Shown here: piece after piece, positions 26,086-35,819 of the stretch
Layout of the letters: each line of letters starts with the position of its first letter
Position numbering within the stretch: the first letter of the stretch is position 1
Assembly (NCBI GenBank): GCA_018222805.1
Contig: JAAEZQ010000002.1
Coordinates: 124,001 to 188,000, forward strand
DNA length: 64,000 nt
Direction: 5' to 3'
Source of the DNA: Vibrionaceae bacterium
GTDB taxonomy: Bacteria; Pseudomonadota; Gammaproteobacteria; Enterobacterales; Vibrionaceae
Notes under the pieces: generated by a model
Seen by the model: the letters and a program-made list of their open reading frames with translations, nothing else
Databases searched by the model: none
Told to the model about the DNA's origin: nothing
Made by a program: the position numbers and the translations under genes

Positions 26086-26161
26086 AGTATTGAATTTAGG
26101 TTTTAGGCGAACAAGCGCGTTGGAGGAAGGAAGTATCACGTTTGTTCGTGAAGTAAAAAGG

Positions 26162-27211
26162 CTAGCCACGCATCAAAGCTACGACGGTATGTCGCTTTAC
26201 ATTAGCCTGGGCATTCAAAGCCTTAAACGCGGAAGTAAACGGGCCTGAAGAACTCAAAGCATCAAGCTGAGCGAGCTTCTCGTTGACTTCGTTTGGAGAC
26301 AAGATATTGGATTGATTTCGAATGGATTGCATTTGCGAGCTAAGATCCGCTCTGATTTCGCGAGCGGTCTCAAGGCTCTTCTGCACTTGTTTCAAATGCT
26401 GATTGACCTTGATGATCGTATTTTTTATTCCATCTCTTGAACCCAGATCAAACGTAAGTTCATTAATACCATCCGGCTCAGATTTTAGATTCAACAGGTT
26501 GGCCTGACCTGCGGGAAAACGATAGCCTTGTCCTGTGACCATAACCTTCTGCTGCATCTGCTGATAAGCCTTTTCCGATGATTCGAATAAAATCGTCCCA
26601 TCATTGGAAAGTGACGCTCGTAAGCCAAGAGGAATCAAACTGCGATCGAGCATTTTTACCGTTTGTTTGCCATCTGAACGGCCATCAAACTGCACCATAA
26701 CAGACTGCCCCTGTGGGAAATCAAGCCGTATCTGCTCTGCACGTTCGCTTTGACGATGAACGTTAAGCCCGGGAATAGAAAAGCGGCGTACATCCGCTTG
26801 GTTCAATGTCAGGTTAAGCTCATTATCTACTACTCGATTTCCATCAAAAAGAGTCTGTTCAAGGACAGAGTGAATATTATTTTTTGAACGCGTTAACTCA
26901 TTTTGTAACGCTGGCTGTTTTTCTGTCCCATGGTTGAGCGCCTGAGTCAGACCTCGCTTAACCATGGTCAGTTCTTTTCCGACAGCCTGTAGCGCTTTTG
27001 TAGCTATCTGCACAGATGTGGCGTGCTGCTGTCCCTGGCTCAGCATAACGCTAGAAACAGAGTACGAAAATGGAAGGGCAGTTCGACTTGTTACATTGCG
27101 TGAAGTACTGGTTCCTGTTGCATCAGTACTTCGGGACGACGTAATCGAGGTATTGTCTCTTCCGGGAACACGGAGATCATACGAGCGAACCTCTACGGTA
27201 CTCATTACCAT
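26162..27211 (-). CDS. lafW: LafW-like putative hook-associated protein
   Basis: 349 aa, last gene of the flgBCDEFGHIJKL operon, 18 bases after flgL. The N-terminal region is Ser/Thr-rich; residues about 60-125 form a helical segment (SSVMLSQGQQHATSVQIATKALQAVGKEL) and the C-terminus another (INKVNQHLKQVQ-type helix), an arrangement like flagellin/FlgL ends. In E. coli Flag-2 and other lateral systems a LafW hook-associated protein follows flgL, which is the basis of the name. A start at 27205 is equally possible. Ribosome site TAGGA. Confidence 0.6.
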   Translation of the reverse strand: MVMSTVEVRSYDLRVPGRDNTSITSSRSTDATGTSTSRNVTSRTALPFSYSVSSVMLSQGQQHATSVQIATKALQAVGKELTMVKRGLTQALNHGTEKQPALQNELTRSKNNIHSVLEQTLFDGNRVVDNELNLTLNQADVRRFSIPGLNVHRQSERAEQIRLDFPQGQSVMVQFDGRSDGKQTVKMLDRSLIPLGLRASLSNDGTILFESSEKAYQQMQQKVMVTGQGYRFPAGQANLLNLKSEPDGINELTFDLGSRDGIKNTIIKVNQHLKQVQKSLETAREIRADLSSQMQSIRNQSNILSPNEVNEKLAQLDALSSSGPFTSAFKALNAQANVKRHTVVALMRG

Positions 27212-27229
27212 AACTGGAAATCCTACCTA

Positions 27230-28129
27230 CTAAATCCGATCAAACAGACTCAGATCTTGAATCTTCACATAGCTTGCCTGCGTTGCTTGCAGGGCAGCCA
27301 TATAGTTACTTAAACGCACCGATGCTTCCGCGTAATCCAAAGCTGACAGGTCAGAGTTAACCTTATCGACAAACAGCTTGTTTTCACCATGTGCGTTATT
27401 CAGCAATTCCAAGTTGTTATGGTTGCCGCCAATTTCAGACATCGCGGCAAGCACATTCTCGTGAGTTGTATCGATCGCTGTTATCGACGACTCAACTGTG
27501 GTTCTGAAGTCAGCGCTAGGGTTACGGAATTCAGCAATTAAGGCATCCATCTGGTTAAGCACATTGCTACCTCCACCAAGGTCAAGGATCTCCGCAGCGG
27601 TCATGTTTGACTCCATCGTCACCCCTTTCGCTACGGTGACGACGCGCTTGTCCGCATTGCCTTCTATCAAATAAGCGCCTGTCGCATTCGACAATGCCGA
27701 AGTATCACTTTTTGTGCCAGAAAACAGGTAATGACCTTCTTCATCCTGAGCGTTAAACGACGACGCTACGGCATTACGCAGACTTTCCAATTCGATGATG
27801 ATTCCGGTACGATCATCACTGCTTAACGACCCATTCGCGCCCCACAGAGTGAGCTCGCGGATTGTATGCAGACTTTCATTAATGTTATCAAGGTGCACTT
27901 CCTGACTGGAGAGTGTGCTCTTCACGTTGGCAATGTTTGACTGATACTGGTCAATTGCTGCACCTTCACGGTCTAAGTTAAGCAAGCGTATTGACGCCAT
28001 CGGATCATCCGACAGTTTTGTCAGACGGTCTCCGGTTGCCATCTGCTGCATCACCTCACCTAATCCAGCATTGTTGCGCTCTAAACTCTGCAACATCATC
28101 TGGCTAAATTGAGTATCACTGATTCGCAT
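27230..28129 (-). CDS. flgL: Lateral hook-filament junction protein FlgL
   Basis: 299 aa. N-terminal flagellin-like region (MRISDTQFSQMMLQSLERNNAGLGEVMQQMATGDRLTKLSDDP) and C-terminal helix (EASVRLSNYMAALQATQASYVKIQDLSLFD). It links FlgK to the filament. 15 bases downstream of flgK with AGGGA ribosome site. Confidence 0.95.
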   Translation of the reverse strand: MRISDTQFSQMMLQSLERNNAGLGEVMQQMATGDRLTKLSDDPMASIRLLNLDREGAAIDQYQSNIANVKSTLSSQEVHLDNINESLHTIRELTLWGANGSLSSDDRTGIIIELESLRNAVASSFNAQDEEGHYLFSGTKSDTSALSNATGAYLIEGNADKRVVTVAKGVTMESNMTAAEILDLGGGSNVLNQMDALIAEFRNPSADFRTTVESSITAIDTTHENVLAAMSEIGGNHNNLELLNNAHGENKLFVDKVNSDLSALDYAEASVRLSNYMAALQATQASYVKIQDLSLFDRI

Positions 28130-28144
28130 CTTTTTTCCCTACCC

Positions 28145-29518
28145 TTAGAATAACTGGAGAACCGTATCAAAAAGCTGATTAGCGGTACTGATCACTTTCA
28201 TGTTGGCGTTGTGTGCATTAGCAAACGTCATTAAGTTTGCCGCTTCTTCATCGCTATTGACGGCACTGACATTGTCGCGAGCAGAGATTGCCTGTTGGTT
28301 CATGGCTGACTTCGCCTGATAGTCAGCTTCGGCCTGACGTGCTTTAATTGCGGTCTCACCAACCATCGCAGAGAAAGCATCGTTTAACGTCAAAGAACCA
28401 AAACCAGACACACTCACTGGTTGATTGCTCAAGTCGATCAAATTCGTTAAGACATCGGCGTTACCCGGATTACCATCAGAGGAAAAAGCCAATTGCTTAG
28501 GCTCAATATCCGTAACCATGAGACTAGAGGCAGGATTCGCCGGATCGTAACTAAATAGAGGCGTTCCCGAGTTACCGTTAAGATCCGTACCCGTTGCCAG
28601 TACCGCGTTGAATTCATCCGCAAGCGCTTTCGCCATATCGTCAATGGCGGTTTTATATGGTTCAAGGACATTTTGCTGATAATCGTTTAATGCACCTAAC
28701 TCACCGCCTTGTACATCAGCCACAATGAAGCTCTGTGTACCAAACTCCACTTCCATCTTAGGACGACTAGATGCAGAAGGGTCAGGTGTTACTTTGAGCT
28801 CTCCATGATCACCGCCCATTACCAAAGGTTGCCCGGATGCCAGCATTACCTGAATGCCTCCATTGCCTTGAGTGGTTGTTTTTACTTCTATAAAAGCCGA
28901 CAGTTCACCAATCAGCATGTCACGTTTATCTAGCAAAGTAGCAGAGTTCCCTCCGGTTCCCTGTAACTCTACGATCTGCTTGTTAATGCCTGCGATATTG
29001 CTCAGTAAGGTATTAGCGTGGTTGATTGCCGCGTTTCGCTGCTCACCTACGTTTTGTAACTGATTGTGTAAGGATTCACTCAGCGTATTAAAACGAAGGC
29101 TCAAGGCTTCCGCTTCGTTGATAATCTGCTGGCGATAAGGAATCGACTCAGGTTTAACCGTCGCGTCATTCAAGCCTGAAAATAGCGCATCAAACCCCGA
29201 GGACAAGTTAAGACCATCTGCGTTAAGCGTATTTTCCAGTTGATTCATATTGCTGGTGTAACGAGTGGCATATGAAGCAAAACTGTTCGTCGACCACATC
29301 TGTTTCACCAAGTACTCATCAGTCACGCGACGAATACCCGACACTTCCACTCCGATACCCGGACTAAGACGATCATATTTACCGCCTTCTACTGATGCCA
29401 TCAACGCCTGTTGTCGGCTGTAGCCTTGTGTATTCACGTTTGCCACGTTTTGAGCCGTAACATCCAAAGCAACTCGGTTGGCATTAAGACCAGATAAAGC
29501 GATATTGATGAGACTCAT
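28145..29518 (-). CDS. flgK: Lateral hook-filament junction protein FlgK
   Basis: 457 aa HAP1. N-terminus SLINIALSGLNANRVALDVTAQNVANVNTQGYSRQQA is the rod/hook family signature; the C-terminus (VNSDEEAANLMTFANAHNANMKVISTANQLFDTVLQLF) is the classic FlgK tail. First junction protein on the hook. Abuts flgJ directly, which argues against a separate sigma-28 promoter. Confidence 0.96.
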   Translation of the reverse strand: MSLINIALSGLNANRVALDVTAQNVANVNTQGYSRQQALMASVEGGKYDRLSPGIGVEVSGIRRVTDEYLVKQMWSTNSFASYATRYTSNMNQLENTLNADGLNLSSGFDALFSGLNDATVKPESIPYRQQIINEAEALSLRFNTLSESLHNQLQNVGEQRNAAINHANTLLSNIAGINKQIVELQGTGGNSATLLDKRDMLIGELSAFIEVKTTTQGNGGIQVMLASGQPLVMGGDHGELKVTPDPSASSRPKMEVEFGTQSFIVADVQGGELGALNDYQQNVLEPYKTAIDDMAKALADEFNAVLATGTDLNGNSGTPLFSYDPANPASSLMVTDIEPKQLAFSSDGNPGNADVLTNLIDLSNQPVSVSGFGSLTLNDAFSAMVGETAIKARQAEADYQAKSAMNQQAISARDNVSAVNSDEEAANLMTFANAHNANMKVISTANQLFDTVLQLF

Positions 29519-30052
29519 TTACAGCTCCCTTTTACGAATCAGTGGTTGCGCAAAAGCAGTGGTATGCACTTCCTGCTGCGCCTGCTTAACAGAGGCGACC
29601 ATTTCGCTGGAAAGATGTATCTCCTGATTCAAATTATTCGACGCACTCTTTAACACACCCTCAGTGGCATCGGATTTGAGTCGGCTATCATTTACCGCCT
29701 GCATGTTGCCGCTGTTAACAGATGTGACTCCGTCAAAAGAACTACCTAACTGCTGAACCAGCATATCAGCGATTCCCGAATGCTGCTTTTTTGCCATATT
29801 GATGGCTAACTGGCCGTCATACATATCACGGAATACACCTTGCTGTTGACTGGCGAAGGGGCTATCGTCATCCGCCAGTACATCACTGCTGCTGCGCATC
29901 TGACGCAATACCATCTGTAGAAACATCGCTTCAAACTGCTCTGCTACCGTCTCTAGCGCTTCACCTTGCTGATTGTTCTGCTTAATTTGCTTTAGTGTAT
30001 TATTGTCGTGATAGAGCACTGAGCTCTGTTCATTTAGCCCTTCCAGATTCAT
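29519..30052 (-). CDS. flgJ: FlgJ rod-cap protein without muramidase domain
   Basis: 177 aa, about half of the bifunctional FlgJ (roughly 310 aa). The rod-cap domain is present (VAEQFEAMFLQMVLRQMRSSSDVLADDD; FRDMYDGQLAINMAKKQHSGIADMLVQQL). After residue 110 only a Ser/Asn/Gln-rich tail follows; the glucosaminidase domain that opens the peptidoglycan is absent. A lytic transglycosylase gene at 37937 could supply the missing activity. Confidence 0.92.
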   Translation of the reverse strand: MNLEGLNEQSSVLYHDNNTLKQIKQNNQQGEALETVAEQFEAMFLQMVLRQMRSSSDVLADDDSPFASQQQGVFRDMYDGQLAINMAKKQHSGIADMLVQQLGSSFDGVTSVNSGNMQAVNDSRLKSDATEGVLKSASNNLNQEIHLSSEMVASVKQAQQEVHTTAFAQPLIRKREL

Positions 30053-30062
30053 AGTGTGCTCC

Positions 30063-31187
30063 TTAAATCACTACAAGTTCCGCGTTTAACGCGCCAGCTT
30101 CATACAACGCCTGTAAGATCGACATCAAATCCGTTGGTGTCGCTCCCAAGCTATTTACCGCATTCACAATCGTCTTTAACTCCGTGCCAGGCGGCCAGAT
30201 CACCATCTGAGCGGTTTCTTCTCGGACATCCAGCTCGGAGCGGTCAACCACCTGAGTTTCACCACCGCGCGCAAATGCTCCGGGTTGGCTGACTTGCTGA
30301 GCCTCAGAAATGGTGACCATGAGGTTACCGTGACTTACCGCAGCTTCACTCACTTTTACGTTTTGACCGACAACCACCGTTCCTGTGCGAGAGTTAAATA
30401 CGATGCGTGCGGGTTTGCGCCCTTCTAGTACTTTGAGCTCTTCCAGCATCGACATCATGACAACGCGTTGCTGGGTATCTTGGGGAGCTTGAACATCTAT
30501 GCGTACATTGTTGACTGCGACCGCCACTTTTGGCCCAAAGATATTATTCACTTCGCGGGTAATGTTTTTTGCGGTGGTAAAGCTTGGTTTTCGCAAGTTC
30601 AACACAATTTTTTCCATCTGGTTGAAATCGCTGGGTATTTCTCTCTCCAACGTGGCTCCATCAGGAATTCGTCCTGTTGTTGGCGTGTTGACTACGACTT
30701 TGGAACCACTCTGACCTTCAGCGGATACACCACCAACCACTAAGTTGCCCTGAGCTATTGCATAGACTTCACCGTCAATACCTCGCAAAGGTGTCAATAA
30801 CAGAGTACCGCCGCGCAAGCTTTTCGCATCACCGAGCGAAGAGACAACAACGTTTAGTTTCTGCCCCGGACCAGACATTGGGGAAACAACCGCAGTCACA
30901 CTTACCGAAGCGACATTGCGCAATTTTGGATTGGTGTTATCGTCGATCTGCACACCAAACTGGCGCAGCATGTTAGTGACAGACTGTGATGTAAAACTGA
31001 CCTGGTTGCGATCGCCCTGACCATCCAGGCCCACCACCAAACCATAACCAACCAGCTGGTTATCACGGATGCCCTGTACATCAACCAGGTCCATGATAGG
31101 GATGGCAACTTGTGCCTGAGATATCGGGTTCACCCCTAACGACAACAAAAGAGAAATGACAATAAATAGAGAGTTGTTCAACTTCAT
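30063..31187 (-). CDS. flgI: Lateral P-ring protein FlgI
   Basis: 374 aa from MKLNNSLF at 31187 (a longer in-frame reading exists but lies inside flgH). Signal peptide to about QAQ, then the P-ring sequence IMDLVDVQGIRDNQLVGYGLVVGLDGQGD, and DLMSILQALYEAGALNAELVVI at the end. Forms the periplasmic P ring around the rod. The start overlaps the flgH stop (TAATG). Confidence 0.96.
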   Translation of the reverse strand: MKLNNSLFIVISLLLSLGVNPISQAQVAIPIMDLVDVQGIRDNQLVGYGLVVGLDGQGDRNQVSFTSQSVTNMLRQFGVQIDDNTNPKLRNVASVSVTAVVSPMSGPGQKLNVVVSSLGDAKSLRGGTLLLTPLRGIDGEVYAIAQGNLVVGGVSAEGQSGSKVVVNTPTTGRIPDGATLEREIPSDFNQMEKIVLNLRKPSFTTAKNITREVNNIFGPKVAVAVNNVRIDVQAPQDTQQRVVMMSMLEELKVLEGRKPARIVFNSRTGTVVVGQNVKVSEAAVSHGNLMVTISEAQQVSQPGAFARGGETQVVDRSELDVREETAQMVIWPPGTELKTIVNAVNSLGATPTDLMSILQALYEAGALNAELVVI

Positions 31188-31864
31188 TAAAACGGTACCC
31201 AAGGGCTGTTGAATAGTTGCGATAGCCAACCTGCTGCGTTGCTGTCAGCCAGTGCTCCACGGCCAGAGTAAGTGATCCTTGCATCACCGATTCGAGAAGA
31301 GGATACCCGGTTATTACGACTGATATCATCGACGCGGACTATCCCTGTCAAACGAATAAATTCATCACCTTGGTTTAAACGAAGCCACTTCTCGCCACTC
31401 ACACGCAGTACGCCGTTAGGCAGTACTTCATGAACCGTCACTGTAATTTGGCCTTCGAGTCTGTTTCCCTGAGAGCTGGAGGCGCTGCCATCAAAACTGC
31501 GGTCGCCATTAACGCTCGCACTTAAATCATTAAAGGTTTTATTGCCAAATACCGGAGCAGTAAAACCAACATTCGAGCTTTTATCATATTGGGTATCAGC
31601 CGTTTTGCTGGACTCGGTTTCTTCAGACAAAACGACCGTCAGCATATCCCCAACACGATAAGCACGCCTGTCCTGAAATAGCGTCACAAGATAATTGTGA
31701 CGATAAAGGCTACCGGCTTTTGCTTCTGGCAGCGAGTAGTCCAGTTTCGGCGGCGCGTACTTTTCTTCATCGGGTTTAGGCGGAACAAATTCCTCCCGAC
31801 CTGCACATCCGGCCAACAGAATGACTGCAGCCGCAACTATCCAGCCTTTAGAAAAAACGTTCAT
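31187..31864 (-). CDS. flgH: Lateral L-ring lipoprotein FlgH
   Basis: 225 aa from the ATG at 31864, which has AAGGA eight bases upstream; the in-frame starts at 31882 and 31927 fall in flgG or lack a site. Lipoprotein signal with lipobox LLAGC, then the FlgH core (GSLYRHNYLVTLFQDRRAYRVGDMLTVVLSEET; ANNRVSSSRIGDARITYSGRG-like segment). Forms the outer-membrane L ring. Confidence 0.95.
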   Translation of the reverse strand: MNVFSKGWIVAAAVILLAGCAGREEFVPPKPDEEKYAPPKLDYSLPEAKAGSLYRHNYLVTLFQDRRAYRVGDMLTVVLSEETESSKTADTQYDKSSNVGFTAPVFGNKTFNDLSASVNGDRSFDGSASSSQGNRLEGQITVTVHEVLPNGVLRVSGEKWLRLNQGDEFIRLTGIVRVDDISRNNRVSSSRIGDARITYSGRGALADSNAAGWLSQLFNSPWVPF

Positions 31865-31907
31865 GCGTAGTTCCTTTATCATCACACTTTTACTACTTAA
31901 TAGTTCG

Positions 31908-32693
31908 CTACATTGACTGAGCGACAAACTTCAGCATGTCGTCAGCTGCCGACACGACTTTTGCGTTCATCTCATACGCTCGCTGAGTGGTGATCATGTC
32001 GACCATTTCTTCCACTACCTGAACGTTTGACCCTTCGAGCGCACCTTGTTTGATACTGCCAGCACCATCTTCACCCGCAATTAACTCGTCTGCCGGACCA
32101 CTCGCTTCCGTTTCACGGAACAAGTTTCCACCAATGGCTTCAAGACCTGCTGGGTTGACGAAGTTAGCCAATGTGATCTGACCTAAGTTTTGCGGTCTGA
32201 CATCAGCCGCCGTCGTCGCGGTTACCGTGCCATCCACGCCCACAGACAGGGAAATCGCATCTTCAGGAATTTGAATTTGCGGCTCAAGAGGCAAACCTTG
32301 TGTATTTACCATCAGGCCTTCTGAATTGACATGAAACTGGCCATTGCGGGTGTACATGATCTGGCCATCTGAATTTTCGATCTGGAAAAAGCCCTGCCCC
32401 ATGACAGCTAGATCAAGTTCCTGACTGGTGTTTTGGGTATTCCCCTGGGTAAAGACTTTCTGTGTACCAACAACACGTACACCGCTACCCAGCTGAACCC
32501 CACTCGGCAGTTCGTTAACCTGATCAACAGCGGCACCCGGCTGGCGCTGAATGCTGTAGAACAGATCTTCAAATACAACGCGGTCGCGTTTAAAGCCCAC
32601 CGTGTTGACGTTAGCCAGGTTGTTCGAAATGGCGGTCATCTTAGTGTCCTGAGCCGCCATGCCCGTTTTACTTACCCATAGTGCTGAATGCAT
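31908..32693 (-). CDS. flgG: Lateral distal rod protein FlgG
   Basis: 261 aa, the standard FlgG length. N-terminal MHSALWVSKTGMAAQDTKMTAISNNLANVNTVGFKRDR, the FlgG-specific FYSIQRQPG segment and C-terminal VVEEMVDMITTQRAYEMNAKVVSAADDMLKFV. Forms the distal rod. Follows flgF by 25 bases. Confidence 0.97.
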   Translation of the reverse strand: MHSALWVSKTGMAAQDTKMTAISNNLANVNTVGFKRDRVVFEDLFYSIQRQPGAAVDQVNELPSGVQLGSGVRVVGTQKVFTQGNTQNTSQELDLAVMGQGFFQIENSDGQIMYTRNGQFHVNSEGLMVNTQGLPLEPQIQIPEDAISLSVGVDGTVTATTAADVRPQNLGQITLANFVNPAGLEAIGGNLFRETEASGPADELIAGEDGAGSIKQGALEGSNVQVVEEMVDMITTQRAYEMNAKVVSAADDMLKFVAQSM

Positions 32694-32718
32694 TATTTTT
32701 ACTCCTGTACATCCACGT

Positions 32719-33450
32719 TTAGCGAGATGCCATTAATTTGTTTCCGGCTTGAGCAAGTGTCTCTGCAGTTTTCATCATGCGAACCTGCATCTCAAAATTA
32801 CGGGTCAGAGACATCACGCTAAGAAGCTCATCAATTGCTGACACGTTACTGCCTTCAATATGCCCCTGAGCAAGTTGAACTGTCTGATCTGCCGCAAACT
32901 GAGCCTCATTCACACCATGAAGAAGGCCGTCACTGCCTTTTTGTAACTGCCCTTGAGGTGGATTGACCAATTTCAGCGTTCCCACCACCAGCTCAGCACC
33001 ACCGCCAGGCGGGATAATGGAGATCTGACCGCGATCGCTGATTTCTACTTTTTGGTAGTCTGGCACGACTACAGGACCACCATCACCAACCACAGGGAAG
33101 CCATTGATGGTGAGCGCACCAAAGGTATCTACCGAGATGTTACCCGCGCGAGTATAAGCTTCTAGCCCGTCCGCAGTTTCCACCGTCAGGTAGCCATCGC
33201 CCATCACCGCAACATCAAGAGGTCTTCCGGTCTTAATCACATCGCCCGAGTCAAAACGCGTCGCAGCGGAGTTACTTGAGACCAAAGTACGACCATCGAA
33301 CCCCGCGCCCTGAAGCGCAGTACTTTTTACTTGTTCCATATCGGCGCGAAAGCCCGCCGTGTCTGCGTTTGACAAGTTGTTTGAGCGTACATGCTGAGCC
33401 TGAAGAACCCGACTAGCCCCTGATGTTGCAGTAAATAACAAACTATCCAT
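32719..33450 (-). CDS. flgF: Lateral proximal rod protein FlgF
   Basis: 243 aa. Rod signature at the N-terminus (VLQAQHVRSNNLSNADTAGFRADM) and C-terminal SNVSAIDELLSVMSLTRNFEMQVRMMKTAETLA. Proximal rod. Lies 11 bases after flgE. Confidence 0.96.
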   Translation of the reverse strand: MDSLLFTATSGASRVLQAQHVRSNNLSNADTAGFRADMEQVKSTALQGAGFDGRTLVSSNSAATRFDSGDVIKTGRPLDVAVMGDGYLTVETADGLEAYTRAGNISVDTFGALTINGFPVVGDGGPVVVPDYQKVEISDRGQISIIPPGGGAELVVGTLKLVNPPQGQLQKGSDGLLHGVNEAQFAADQTVQLAQGHIEGSNVSAIDELLSVMSLTRNFEMQVRMMKTAETLAQAGNKLMASR

Positions 33451-33461
33451 TTTAGACTCCG

Positions 33462-34676
33462 TTAAATCGCGTTAAACAACGCCTGAGTTAACTGGTCGTT
33501 AGTTGAAATCGTTTTAGCATTAGCTTGATAGTTGCGCTGAGCGGTCATCAGGTTAACCAGCTCACTGGTGAGGTCGACGTTCGATCCTTCTAGCGCTCCT
33601 GGCGTTAAGTCGCCTAGAGTGCCTGAGCCCGGAATACCAACGATTGGCGCACCTGAGTTAAAGCTTTGACTCCATGAAGTCCCACTGACTTTCGATAAAG
33701 CCTGAGGGTTAGCAAAATCAGCCAGTACCAGTTGTCCCTGTAGCTGAGACTGACCATTCGTGAATGTCGCATACACCATGCCGTTGTCTTCAACACGCAC
33801 ACCCGCCAGTTCACCTGAACTGTAGCCATTAGGGTTATTGGTACTAACGCCAAAAGCGGCGCCAAACTGCGTCGAGTCGCCAAGATCAATATCGATACTC
33901 ATTGCATTCGCACCTGCAGCATCGAATGAAACATTAAATGGCCCCACAGGTGTATCCAGAGAACCATCATTGTTGAACGTGATGGTTTTAGGCCCCTGAA
34001 CACCATCTACCGTTGCCACTGTAGTACCGCCATCCACCTGAACATTCACTTCCCAAGTGTTCGATGCGGTTTTAGTGAAATACTGGGTTACGGTGTGCGT
34101 GTTTCCTAAGGAGTCATAAACCTGCGAGGTGTAGGAAGAATTGAATGAATCAGGGTCATTAGGGTTGAACGGGTTCACTGCAGGATCAATCGTTGCAGCA
34201 CTAGCATCAAAGTTGGCAATAAAATCCAGGCTATCTGTCGCTTTTGCGGCCAAGTTGGCCGTTGAGATCTGTAAATCGCCTACTGCACCGGTTTGCAGGG
34301 TATTATTGTTGTCCACGGTGTAGCCTTGAAGCTTAGCCCCGGTATTGCCAACGATATAGTTGTTTTTATCCGTACCAAAAACACCCGCTCGTGTATATAG
34401 CGTTTGTCCCGCGCTGTCTTTGGTCACGAAAAAGCCCGTGCCGTTAATTGCTAAGTCCATCGCGCGTCCAGTTCCACTCACCGAACCATTTTTATCAAAG
34501 TTCTGCGAGACAGCGGCAACTTCTACGCCGCCTGGTTGCATACCGTTATAGACTGCAGCGAACTCTGTACGTGCTCCTTTAAAACCGTATGTCGATGCGT
34601 TAGCAATGTTGTTACTGATAGTGCTCAATTCTGTGTTAGTAACATCAAGACCGCTAAGTGCAATATTAAAACTCAT
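33462..34676 (-). CDS. flgE: Lateral hook protein FlgE
   Basis: 404 aa. N-terminus SFNIALSGLDVTNTELSTISNNIANASTYGFKGARTEF, central hook domains and C-terminus NVDLTSELVNLMTAQRNYQANAKTISTNDQL. Main subunit of the hook, capped during growth by FlgD. Length is typical for a lateral-type hook. Confidence 0.96.
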   Translation of the reverse strand: MSFNIALSGLDVTNTELSTISNNIANASTYGFKGARTEFAAVYNGMQPGGVEVAAVSQNFDKNGSVSGTGRAMDLAINGTGFFVTKDSAGQTLYTRAGVFGTDKNNYIVGNTGAKLQGYTVDNNNTLQTGAVGDLQISTANLAAKATDSLDFIANFDASAATIDPAVNPFNPNDPDSFNSSYTSQVYDSLGNTHTVTQYFTKTASNTWEVNVQVDGGTTVATVDGVQGPKTITFNNDGSLDTPVGPFNVSFDAAGANAMSIDIDLGDSTQFGAAFGVSTNNPNGYSSGELAGVRVEDNGMVYATFTNGQSQLQGQLVLADFANPQALSKVSGTSWSQSFNSGAPIVGIPGSGTLGDLTPGALEGSNVDLTSELVNLMTAQRNYQANAKTISTNDQLTQALFNAI

Positions 34677-34702
34677 AACTAACCTCTGTATTCCTTATTT
34701 GG

Positions 34703-35383
34703 TTACGCGCCAAACTGACTGATTTGATAGAAAGGTACGCTGCCGACGCCTTCGATATTGACAAATGAAGTACCGCTAGAACCTGAAATTTTGACATTCT
34801 CTACCTGACCGGATAGAAGAATGTTTGGAGCTTGCTGGCCTTCCTGAACTTCCACGGAAAGGGAGTAGTGACCTGGTTTTAGTCCGAGCTGTTCAGGATC
34901 GATAGAAAAATCCACTTCTCCTGCAGGATGAGCACCAAGCGGGATTTTGCTAGATTGACCAAATGCGTCAGTGACGACCAAATTCACCTGATTTGAACTG
35001 TGGGTCAGTTCCACCTTCCCATTTTGTGCACCTTCACCCAATTCAAATTCGTTGCCATAGACGTAAACCGTCTGCCCAACCAGCCCTGCGGTTGACAACA
35101 CCTGCATATTGTCTAGACGAACCATGCTGCTTTGCATGATGTTTGCCATATTCTCGGTACTCTGAACCTGAGAAAACTGCGCCAATTGACCGACATACTC
35201 AGTGCCATCTAAAGGATTAAGAGGATCCTGATTTTGGATTTGTGCCACCATCAACGAAATAAATTCGTTTTCCAGTGAAGAGGCGCTGTTCATATCTAAT
35301 GGGTTATTTGAGATGCCAGCCGTCGTGGAGGCCGTCTGAGTCGGACTGTCAGCCGTTAAAGCGGTATATTGCGCAATACTCAT
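34703..35383 (-). CDS. flgD: Lateral hook cap protein FlgD
   Basis: 226 aa. N-terminal NEFISLMVAQIQNQDPLNPLDGTEYVGQLAQFSQVQSTENM is diagnostic of FlgD; a FlgD Ig-like/Tudor region follows. Scaffold for hook assembly. Start overlaps the flgC stop by one base. Confidence 0.96.
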   Translation of the reverse strand: MSIAQYTALTADSPTQTASTTAGISNNPLDMNSASSLENEFISLMVAQIQNQDPLNPLDGTEYVGQLAQFSQVQSTENMANIMQSSMVRLDNMQVLSTAGLVGQTVYVYGNEFELGEGAQNGKVELTHSSNQVNLVVTDAFGQSSKIPLGAHPAGEVDFSIDPEQLGLKPGHYSLSVEVQEGQQAPNILLSGQVENVKISGSSGTSFVNIEGVGSVPFYQISQFGA

Positions 35384-35817
35384 TAGCTACCCTGCCCTAG
35401 TTTCAGCAGGCCTTGCTGCATGCTTTTTACGTTCGCAAGTACTTCAACATTGGTTTCGAAACTGCGAGTGGCAGACATCATGTCCGCCATTTCAGACACG
35501 ACGTCTATACCTGGGTAGTAAACATAACCTTCGTCGTTTGCTAGCGGATGGCTCGGTTCAAAACGCTTTTCAGCTTCGCTGGCACTTTGAACCACATCGA
35601 CAATCTTCACTTCTGCACTTGGATAGGCATCATTACTCATTGAAAGCTGTGTTTTGCCATAGACGGTTGCAAAAACAGGCTTTAGCGCTTTGTACGCGTC
35701 GTCTGGGTTCGCAGATACCGCATCCGCATTCGCTAGGTTACTCGCGACAGTATTTAGCCGTACTGTCTGAGCGTTCATTGCTGAACCTGCAATGGAGTAA
35801 ATATCGGTAAATGACAT
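35383..35817 (-). CDS. flgC: Lateral proximal rod protein FlgC
   Basis: 144 aa. SIAGSAMNAQTVRLNTVASNLANADAVSANPDDAYKALKPVF at the start, PLANDEGYVYYPGIDVVSEMADMMSATRSFETNVEVL at the end, both FlgC hallmarks. Two bases after flgB. Confidence 0.96.
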   Translation of the reverse strand: MSFTDIYSIAGSAMNAQTVRLNTVASNLANADAVSANPDDAYKALKPVFATVYGKTQLSMSNDAYPSAEVKIVDVVQSASEAEKRFEPSHPLANDEGYVYYPGIDVVSEMADMMSATRSFETNVEVLANVKSMQQGLLKLGQGS

Positions 35818-35819
35818 AC

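Noticed and set aside
26108..26148. Inverted repeat CGAACAAGCG / CGTTTGTTCG before the lafW stop
   Set aside because: One mismatch and a 21-base loop with no T-tract on either strand; too weak to call a terminator.
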